DNA from: Camillea tinctor
Lineage: Eukaryota > Ascomycota > Sordariomycetes > Xylariales > Xylariaceae
Length of the DNA: 64,000 bases
Assembly: GCA_022578605.1 (NCBI GenBank)
Contig: MU394061.1
Coordinates: forward strand, 558,001 to 622,000
Direction of reading: 5' to 3'
In this document: piece after piece, positions 55,106 to 64,000 of the stretch
Numbering within the stretch: the stretch's first letter is position 1
Layout: each line of letters opens with the position of its first letter
The notes under the pieces: model-generated
Databases searched by the model: none
What the model was told of the DNA's origin: nothing
What the model saw: only the letters and a program-made list of their open reading frames with translations
Translations under genes and position numbers: made by a program

Positions 55106-56824
55106 ATGGGCAAGACCGGAATCCGCACGGCTGCGAAGGTCAGCTTCGATAAGCCTGCGTGGGAGCAGAGCAGTGTCCACGTACGTCTGGCAAGTTTCCC
55201 GATAAACCAATCGTTTAACTAATGTATATATTCCCAGAACCGCTGGCATCCAGACAGTACGTATCTTCTCACCCAACCTGTCTGGCCTTAAGGAACACTC
55301 ATCTAATACTCACCAGTTCCCTTCGCCGGCACCATAAAAGATGGCGAGACGGTGAAGATCGAGTGTCTCGACTGGCAAGTCGCCCACCTCGATGTACACA
55401 GGTTACGTTACTTACCATTCACGCAGGACCGGAGGTCAGATCGGCAACAACGACAGCGCCGACGACATCCGCAACGTGGACCTAACGCGGATCCACTACC
55501 TCACGGGGCCCTTCGAGATCGAAGGCGCGCAGCCGGGCGATTTGCTGCTAGTCGAGATCATGGACGTGCAGCCGTTCGAGGACCAGCCGTGGGGGTTCAC
55601 AGGCATCTTCGACCGGACCAACGGCGGGGGGTTCCTCGACGAGATCTACCCCTCGGCGGCGAAAGCGATCTGGGATTTTGAGGGGATCTACGTACGTACC
55701 TTTTCCCCCTTCCCCTTCCCCCCTTTCTCCAGTGCAAAAACTAACTTAATCTTAAAAAAAACAGTGCACTTCGCGGCACATCCCGCACGTCAAGTTCGCA
55801 GGGCTCATCCACCCGGGGATCCTGGGCTGCGCGCCGTCGGCCGAGGTGCTGGCGACGTGGAACGCGCGCGAAGCCGAGCTCATCGCGGCGAACCGGCTGG
55901 CGGACCGCAACGTCGCATTGCCGCCGGAGCCGCGCAGCGTGCACGCGGGCAGCGCGGACGCGGGGGTGAAAGAGAAGGTCGGCAGGGAGGGGGCGCGCAC
56001 GGTGCCCGGGCGGCCGGAGCACGGGGGCAACTGCGATATCAAGAACCTGAGCCGGGGGTCGAAGGTGTACCTGCCCGTGCACGTGGCGGGGGCGAAGTTC
56101 AGCGTGGGGGATTTGCATTTTTCGCGTGAGTTGATGTTGTTTCCGTGTCCAAATTTCCAGAGAACAGTTTGTGCTAATGACGCGAGCACCAGAGGGTGAT
56201 GGGGAGATCTCCTTCTGCGGCGCTATCGAGATGGCCGGCGTCATCACGTGCAACTTCAAGGTGGTCAAGAACGGGATGGCGGACCTGGGCCTCAAGTCGC
56301 CCATCTACTTGCCGGGCCCGGTGGAGCCGCAGTTCGGTCCTGGCCGTCACATCTACTTCGAGGGGTTCTCGGTCGACCAGCATGGGAAGCAGCACTACAT
56401 GGACGTAACGGTGGCGTACAGAGAGACCAGCCTACGTGAGTTTTGAAAAAGGAAAAAATGAAAAAAATAACACGACATACAGCTCTTATTATCACTTATA
56501 CATACTTACCTGAGCATAGGCTGTATCGAATACCTCCGGCGCTTCGGATACAGCGACTACCAGTGCTACCTGCTGCTGTCGTGCGCGCCGATCCAGGGCC
56601 ACATCGCGGGCATAGTCGACATCCCGAACGCGTGCACGACCATGGGCTTGCCGATGGACATTTTCGACTTCGACATCTCGCCGTCGGGACCGGGGCCCAA
56701 GGCGGCGGCAGCGCTGGATATGGGTTCGTGCGCGTTCGAGACGGGCGTGAGTGAAGGTAAAGTCACCAGCGGTGGCGAGAATAGCGAGCATAGCTTCGGT
56801 GGGGGTATGACGTATAAGAAATAA
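55106..56824 (+). CDS. Formamidase (acetamidase/formamidase family, 441 aa)
   Basis: Seven exons: 55106-55180, 55238-55256, 55317-55374, 55427-55691, 55765-56125, 56193-56435 and 56520-56824. The enzyme hydrolyses formamide to formate and ammonia for nitrogen supply. Family blocks in order are WHPDIPFAGTIKDGE, CLDWTGGQIGNNDSADD, IHYLTGPFEIEGAQPGD, IPHVKFAGLIHPGILGCAPS, GGNCDIKNLSRGSKVYLPV, QGDGEISFCGAIEMAG, then CIEYLRRFGYSDYQCYLL, CAPIQGHIAGIVDIPNAC and TMGLPMDIFDFD. The third intron is a GC-AG intron: a GCAAGT donor at 55375 restores CLDW-TGGQ exactly, while no GT donor keeps the frame. The other five introns are GT-AG. The GC content of the later exons is far above the flanks. Cytosolic, no signal peptide. 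Confidence 0.93.
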
Positions 56825-59800
56825 GGGGGGGCGGAGAGGGAGAGGGGCAGCGATCTTTTTTTTTCTTTTTTTTTTTGGTTAAACTGTGGATCGTGGGATT
56901 GGTTACGTGGTGTTGGTTAGTGTGGTGTAGTGTAGCAGTGTATGTAAGGTATAGGTAGTAGTACGTATGGTTCGTCCGTTATCTGTTAAATCGACATCTG
57001 GACTTGGCTTACATGTAACCTACCTAAGGTTAGGTACCTGGTTAGGTAATGGGTTGTTACGAGTAACTAAATCAGTAACAAACTTGACAATGAGAACATT
57101 AGTGTAATGTACAGAGCACAACTTTATCAGGGAGGCCAGGGTTGTTAAATAAGCCAGTTTAAAGGACGCTTTCTTATCATGCACACACTCAAAAAAAACT
57201 CAAAGCCTTATAATTTACTACTACTAATTACTCGAGTGCGGCTACTCCGTACCTAGGTAGTGTACAAGCCACCTAACCCAGGCGGCACATGTGCTAGTTT
57301 AAGTCTCTTACGGTCCGCTATCTAACGTTACAACTTGTATATAGCGTGCCGCTAAGAGAGAGACAAGTCCTCTTTGATTATTAATTATTCTTTAGAATGT
57401 CATTTGCTGGAGGAAATTAGAGTAGGGAAAGAAAATAAGATGAGGAGTTAGAAAGAAAAAAAAAAAAAAAAAGAGGTGAGCTACACTAAAGCTGATAATT
57501 CGCCCCACCGGTCCGGTGCCGGTGTTAGTGCTGTATTCTCACTTGTCCGTTTCTTTAAAGCACAAGACAGAACGACTCAGTTGTGCAAAGTGGCGAATAT
57601 ACATACGGAGAAGGAAATTAGAAGACAAAAGAATCAACATACATACGTATATTTGCAGCCCACTTTCATGAGTGGGTAGGTAAGCAAGTAAATCCGTACA
57701 CTAGGTACACTACAGTAGGTACGTAGGTAGGTATGGAGGGGCAATGAGGTCAGCAACCGTAGAAGCCCGGTCTACCCGGTCTAAAGCACGAAAGATCAGC
57801 GGCGTTTGTTGATGTTATCTTGCATAAAAAGCTGAACTGCTGCTCTACTGTCAACTTCCCCACGTGAATAGGGCAGGGCGGAGCTGTGTGCTACACTAGA
57901 TTTGTAGAAGCTTAAGGTGCACAGGTGTAGGTAGGCCGGTAGGTCGAGGTCGAACAAGGAGAGACGGGGGAGGGGGGCCCCGGTCACTAGGGAGAAAAAA
58001 CGTAAAGCAACCCCACTTCCCCCCATGCGACAATTACGTATGAACCCGAACAGTTGGTAAGGTAAAATCGTAAGGAAGGAGAAAAAAAAAGGGAAGATGC
58101 AGGTAACTGTGTATGTACGTAGTATGTAAGAGGCTCACGTAGGAAGTAATCCAGTGGTTCATTACAATGCCCATATCGTCATAGTTAGTCAAAATCGCCT
58201 AGAGCGGGAATGTATAATCGGAAGAATAATTACATACCTAGGTAGTATAAATCTTGGATAGATCTAAGTAAATAAGTAAGCTGGTAGGGATAATAATGGT
58301 ACATAGTATTGTTATTGTTCATTGTACAACCTAGTTGATCAGTTTAAGCTCCTAATTGGTTGGGTCAGTGTCAGATGTCTTTTTTCATTATTTTATATAG
58401 GTAATAGTGTAGCGGAAAGTATAGGCGGAAAAAAAATCGCATTAATCTGTACCTACAGGCCTTACATTACTTCTCTTCTTAAAACCCGGATTTCGTAAAA
58501 ACAAGATCAAGATAACATCTTAAGACCCGCTATATACCTAGGTAATGTCGGTATTAGTGTTAGATGTGGTAGAAGGGATGGAAAGTTAACCGTGCAAAAA
58601 GGTCGGCAGGTGTCATGCGTTTTGCAACAATACCATTTGCGCTAACCAGCTCTAGGTACGTATCCCGCCCCGCACTCCGTATTCTCCAGGGATCCTCCCT
58701 CCCCATTCTTGGAAAAGGAAGAGAAAAATCCCGTTTCTGGCGGTTCCATAGGCAGGATTTTATTTGACGCAACTAGCGTCGCCTGCTTTCCACCAACTTG
58801 ACTGGCCCGTTGTAGATCCGGTATGGCTTTTTTCTTTTCTTTTTTTCTTTCTTTTCTTATGCCCTTTTTATTTTTGTTTCTTTCTTTCGCCTTCTTTCTT
58901 TCTTCTCCTATTTTCTTTTTGTGTGATGTTGTATGGTCATCTCCGGGGCAAGCTAGGGATATGCCGATGGCCTAGATGTGTTGATCGTCTAAGGCGTGGG
59001 GTTATCAATACGTGCCTAAAATATTGGGTAGATACTTAGGTGGTAGGTTAGCTATGTACATGCTCAAACAATCTCAAGTGTTCATATAGTACGTCTGATA
59101 CGGAGTCTTTGGTCCGAACTGTGAACTGTAAAACCCAAGCCCACCCATACACGCATTAGAAAATTTCAAGCAACATTCAACAAGTGCAAATGAAACGGTA
59201 CCTAAGCTAAGCTAGGTAGTTACCTAATAAGATACTGTATTGTTTTAAGTTACTACTGTACTACGTATACTTTGTTAAGTTGCTTGAAGTAGCGTGATTT
59301 ACGGTATCGGGCTAACTTGGACGGCGGGACAGTTTTCAACTTTCAACTTTTGAGGTCCTTTTCCCACTCTACCTACTCACTACTACAACTACTATTACTA
59401 CTACCGACTTACTTCCTTTAGTAGTACATACCTTACCTTACCTACTACCTTACCTACTATTTACAGTAACTCAAACCATCCCAGTCCGTCGGTTGTTAAA
59501 ATCGCACTCCCCAAACTTATTAACTTCAACTCATAATTTACTCTACTTTACTTTACTTTTCATCCCACTTCGTCCCTCAATCTACAACATCTCACCTCAA
59601 AGTCAAGCGACAACAACGTGACACCCCCCCCAACACCTATTGTATACATTTCTTCCCTCCCCCAACCACTTTGTGCGCACTACCAGACATTCGTTCTAAC
59701 TAGCTACCACTCCCTCTTTTCTCATTTTACCTTCTTGTCTCTCCCTTCATCTTCTCTTTTCCCCCCATGTCCATCGTTCACCCTCCGCCGACATCGTCTT

Positions 59801-60221
59801 GAGAGGGGTATCTAGCAGACCTCTAAGGACCAGATGCAGCCACCCGTCAGTCCCCATAACTACCGTCTATTCACAAGACATTCTAGAATTTCAAGCACCA
59901 GCATCTGTCCCACGCTGTTATAAACCTAAACCTCGAATCCCGTCCTCGAGACCAACTACCGCCCCGTGCGACTTTTCTTGTGACATACCACCCCAATCTA
60001 GTTCTCCTCGCTTCCCATCAGACAGTCCGAAAGGGAACCGTCGATTTAGGAGAAACAGAAAGAAAGAGGGAGAAGAAAATAAGAAGGAAAAAAATACATT
60101 CTTAGCTGCCGAAAAGAACCTATAACCTTTGTCTTGTTATCGTGAAGCGCATGGTAACGTTCGCCTAGTGATCCAGCTTTGCAATATCTGTCTACGTTCG
60201 AGTACCCCCATGTAGCCAACC
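56825..60221. other. 3.4-kb upstream region of the WC-1 gene
   Basis: A T-rich tract (56855-56878) closes the formamidase 3' side. Palindromes TACCTAGGTA occur at 57250, 58235 and 58535. From about 59340 to 60220 the sequence becomes a C/T-rich leader with CTACTACC-type runs, consistent with the long promoter and 5' UTR usual for wc-1 genes. A short upstream frame is listed separately. No separate protein gene was found. Confidence 0.5.
59834..59923 (+). promoter_or_regulatory. Possible upstream ORF in the WC-1 leader (29 codons)
   Basis: An ATG at 59834 opens 29 codons (MQPPVSPHNYRLF...) ending TAA, about 300 bases before the WC-1 start. If the transcript starts in the pyrimidine-rich stretch before 59800, this frame would be in the 5' leader and could lower translation of the photoreceptor. 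Transcript start not visible. Confidence 0.35.
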
Positions 60222-63200
60222 ATGGATAACTTTTTCGGCAATCAGCTCACCCAAGAGGAGCTGCAGCGCCGACATGCTATCCAGCGAAGCCAGAGACGCC
60301 AGTCGAATAACCCGTTAAACCAGCAAGCTTCCCTGCCGCAATATCCCTCCTCCACAAACCCGGACACTCCCATGATCGGCGCTGATTCCTTCGATGATAT
60401 CATTCGGACCAACTCAGCCGAGATTCAGAGGCGCCGCAGCCTACCTCCACAGCAGTTCCCCCCTCAGCTCTCCCAGTCCGATGCCGACCGTCGCATGTCC
60501 ATGATGGAGTTTGGCGGCAGTGACAATGCCTTCAGGGATTACCAGTTTGGCGCCGGCGACCCCATCAACAGCAGCTTCCCGACCCTCAACACCAACATGT
60601 CCATGTCGGAGACTACCAGCGGTTTCTCGCCCCAGACCATGCTCGCTGATGACTTCACTACCCTCTCCCCCGATATGATGGGTAACATGATCGCTTTCTC
60701 GAATATAAACATAGGTCAAATGGGTGCAAATCCATCTATGAGCATGTTTGGTCCGTCCTCCATGTCCAATGCCTTCTCTTCAAATCCTATGGAGGGCCTA
60801 CCGGCTGATTTTGGCCTGGATATGCCGAATGATGGAAGTGCAATGGGCGCTGTCCCTAACGATGGTAGCGCCGGCATGGCCATGGATACTACCGATGGTA
60901 GCATGCTGAACACCCAGCAATTTTCTCCCCCACTGCCTGGCCAGCAGCAGCCGAATCTAGGGATTGATACTGGCATGAATGGCTTTCCCTCAAGTATGTC
61001 ACCTCAGTCGTCCTCTCAGGTTCCTTCCCAAACCCTGGTATCCTCCACTCCATCATACCAGTCCCCTTTGATTGCTACGGCAGACACGACACCGGAGAAC
61101 GCTATAGCACCGCAGACCACCTCAGCGAATCCGCCCATGGGTCCACAGCCCCCCAAAGAAAAGACTATTTACTCAAAGAGTGGGTTTGATATGTTGAGAG
61201 CGCTCTGGATGGTGGCTACGCGCAAGAATGCTCAGGTCAATCTCGGTGCTGTCGACATGTCCTGCGCATTTGTCGTCTGTGACGTAACCATGAACGATTG
61301 TCCCATTATATATGTGTCGGATAATTTCCAGAATTTGACCGGCTACAGCCAACACGATATTGTTGGTCAAAACTGCCGGTTTCTGCAGGCTCCGGATGGC
61401 AAAGTTGAGGCTGGTACGAAGCGCGAGTTTGTTGATAATGGTGCCGTATACAACCTGAAGCGCAAGATCGCAGAGGGCAAAGAGGTCCAGCAAAGCTTGA
61501 TCAATTATCGGAAAGGCGGGAAGCCGTTCCTCAACCTACTTACCATGATCCCCATCCCTTGGGATTCCACTGAGATCAGATATATCATAGGGTTCCAGAT
61601 TGACCTTGTCGAATGCCCAGATGCTATTGCTTCTTCGCAAGGCCCGGGGACCCTGAAGGTCAATTATAAGCATAGCGATATTGGTCAATATATATGGACG
61701 CCGCCTCCCTCGAGCCAGTGGGAACCCGAAAACGGCCAGACTCTTGGGGTTGACGATGTATCCACACTGTTGCAGCAATTCTCTCCCAAGGGAGTAGTAT
61801 CGGATTGGCATAGACAGTCCTGGGATAAAATGCTGTTGGAAAATGCTGACGATGTCATTCATGTTCTTTCACTCAAGGGGCTATTCCTCTACTTATCGCC
61901 CTCTTGCAAGCGAATTCTCGAGTATGATGGCGCAGAACTTGTCGGAAACTCCATCTCATCGATATGCCACCCCTCCGATATTGTTCCTGTGACTCGCGAG
62001 CTTAAAGATACCACCAGCGGGAATTCAGTGAATATAGTGTTCCGAATACGAAGAAAGCAAAGTGGTTATACTTGGTTTGAAAGTCATGGCTCGCTTTTTA
62101 TCGAGCAAGGGAAGGGGCGAAAATGCATTATTCTGGTAGGCCGAAAACGCCCTGTTTTTGCGCTGAGTCGACGCGAGCTCGAGGCGAACGGCGGCATTGG
62201 CGATAGCGAGCTGTGGACCAAGCTTTCCACTTCGGGCATGTTTCTTTTCGTTTCCGCCAACGTTCGGTCGCTGCTAGATTTGCAGCCAGAAAACTTAGTC
62301 GGGACGAGCATACAAGAGCTGATGCGCAAGGAGTCTCGCCCAGAATTTGGTCGAGCGATTGAGAAAGCACGGAGGGGGCGGATAGTTACTTGCAAGCATG
62401 AGGTTCAGAACCGACGTGGCCAGGTCCTTCAAGCCCATACGATCATGTATCCAGGCGATGCCTCGGAGGGCCAGAAACCGACCTTCCTCCTTGCGCAAAC
62501 AAAATTGCTCAAAGCATCCTCCCGAGCAATTGCGCCGGCCTCCTCTCCTTTATCTGTTAGGCAAAATTCTACTGGCCATTCGAACGATTCTAGATCTGCT
62601 CATTTCCCCATGATGCCACCTGGCTACACGCCTGAGGGACAAAGTCACGGCCTCGTGTCGGCAGCTGGCGGTGGTATGCCTCCAGGGAATCAAGACACCG
62701 CTCTAGCGTCTGACGACAATATCTTTGATGAATTAAAGACAACAAGGTGCACAAGCTGGCAATACGAGCTACGCCAGATGGAGAAGGTGAATCGGGTTTT
62801 AGCTGAGGAGTTGCACGGCCTTCTGTCTAATAAGAAGAAACGTAAGCGGAGAAAGGGCGTCGGCAACGTCATTCGTGACTGTGCTAACTGCCATACTCGT
62901 AACACACCTGAATGGCGGAGAGGTCCAAGTGGTCAAAGGGATCTATGTAACAGCTGCGGCCTTAGGTGGGCAAAGCAGGTTAGTACCCAAGCCCTGCTTA
63001 CAGCGACGATTCAGCTAACTTACCATGTCAATAGACGGGCAGGGTCTCTCCACGAAACTCTTCTCGTGGGGGAAACGGCGACACGGCAAGTAAGAAATCC
63101 AACTCGCCCGTACATTCATCCCCACTGCAGCGCGAGGTTTCTACGGGAGAAGGCAGCGAGCAGCCCTCGGAGACGGACACCAACACCACTCTCAACCGAT

Positions 63201-63364
63201 CATCCACCAATTCAAGTGTAGTCCCGAGCAATGGCAGCACTGGGACCACACCGACCGGTTCTAAGGGGTTCTCCATGCCTCCGCCTAGTCAACCATTATT
63301 GGAGGGGGGTGCTCTACGCAGCGAGATGACTGCTATCCAGGAAGAACGTGAAGTGAGCATGTAA
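60222..63364 (+). CDS. wc-1: White Collar-1 blue-light photoreceptor/GATA factor (1028 aa)
   Basis: Two exons, 60222-62978 and 63035-63364, give 1028 residues. The LOV domain (about 330-465) holds GQNCRFLQ, in which Cys-385 forms the light-driven flavin adduct. PAS-B (about 530-640) and PAS-C (about 655-765) follow and are expected to bind WC-2. A basic cluster KKKRKRRKG (871-879) is a nuclear import signal. It lies next to a GATA zinc finger C-x2-C-x18-C-x2-C (Cys-887, 890, 909, 912; CANCHTRNTPEWRRGPSG). The only intron lies just after this finger. The N-terminus is Gln/Ser/Met/Pro-rich but without the long polyglutamine of Neurospora. It acts in the nucleus as the White Collar Complex, driving light-induced genes and the clock. 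All photochemical and DNA-binding residues are intact. Confidence 0.97.
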
Positions 63365-64000
63365 AAGCATATCTTATGTTCTCTATCCCATCTACCCCCC
63401 TCCCATATACGGTGTCTTCTTCTCTTTTATTTACATGGTCAAACAATCGACCAATTCAAAGCAAAAACGAAGACATCCATCCCATACATACCCCTAATCC
63501 CCTCTCTCCACCTCAACATCCTATAAAGCTCTCTCAAACTAACTACAAGACCCCTTTTCTCAACAAAGTTGTTTATGTATACGTGAATAGACAGGCATGA
63601 AAGGTTCCTGCTTCTCTAAGTTTTATGATATGTGTCCTATTTTGTGTTTTTCCATCTTCTCAAGATACCTATCCTCTCAAAGAGTGGTCGCATATCGGTA
63701 AAGGGTTTATGTTTTCTCGTGTTGGGGGCATGGGTGTGAATGGGACTTGGGAGTAAGCATATATACGAGGCGTCGTCGAATGGGCTTTTTTTTTCTTTCA
63801 TAGTTGTTTCTTTTCCTCTCTTTTTGAGTTGTTGTCGAACTATCTGGCTGGTATACGAATGAATGGATGGAAATGGATGACTGTTTTTTTTTCTTCAATG
63901 GATTACCTACAACTACTACTGCAACAAATACACTTATCCTAACCAAGGACTTTTCTTTTTTCATTTCTTTTTTCAGGGGAGGCAATGGGAAGGGGAAATA
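63365..64000. other. 3' flank of the WC-1 gene
   Basis: Pyrimidine-rich then T-rich sequence, probably 3' UTR and terminator (T-runs near 63786-63795 and 63883-63895). No other gene visible before the window edge. Confidence 0.5.

Overview
The window reads as nuclear DNA of a filamentous ascomycete (Pezizomycotina, most likely Sordariomycetes). The evidence is genes with short GT-AG introns of about 46-95 bases and CTAAC/CTGAC-type branch sites, a White Collar-1 photoreceptor, an RSC-type double-bromodomain/BAH protein, an Inp1 homologue, a fungal rhodopsin-domain membrane protein and secreted effector-like proteins. All gene models below were spliced by hand from the sequence. Reading frame was checked across every intron, and the one junction that fails is reported. 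Layout, 1-12 kb: a sparse accessory stretch. It holds the 5' end of a secreted effector-like gene (minus strand, cut by the window edge), a 112-residue secreted protein with eight cysteines, a secreted DUF1996 protein, a truncated leader-like remnant, a decayed cytochrome P450 and a xylellain-like papain-family cysteine protease. 12-28 kb: an AT-rich, repeat-rich stretch with the most unusual content. Five paralogues of one two-finger zinc-binding protein family lie here (minus, minus, plus, minus, plus), and one is a pseudogene. Around them are a solo LTR with a perfect 5-base target-site duplication, a 226-base foldback element with partial copies, an array of ACACA/TGTGT near-palindromes and a 24-base perfect palindrome. 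28-37 kb: a seven-exon rhodopsin-domain membrane protein, nearly 4.7 kb with no convincing gene, then an uninterrupted 734-residue NYN-domain protein. 39-64 kb: a conserved housekeeping block holding the RSC bromodomain/BAH subunit, cytosolic tyrosyl-tRNA synthetase, OTU1 deubiquitinase, Inp1, an EI24/UsgS-like multi-spanning membrane protein, formamidase and WC-1. Two divergent pairs (RSC/TyrRS and Inp1/membrane protein) share about 0.9-1.1 kb promoter regions. No tRNA, rRNA or CRISPR was seen. The contrast between the left 38 kb (family-specific genes, pseudogenes, repeats) and the right 25 kb (single-copy conserved genes) suggests a border between a fast-evolving and a core genome compartment. 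The most likely undescribed item is the zinc-finger paralogue cluster with its conserved C-terminal module.
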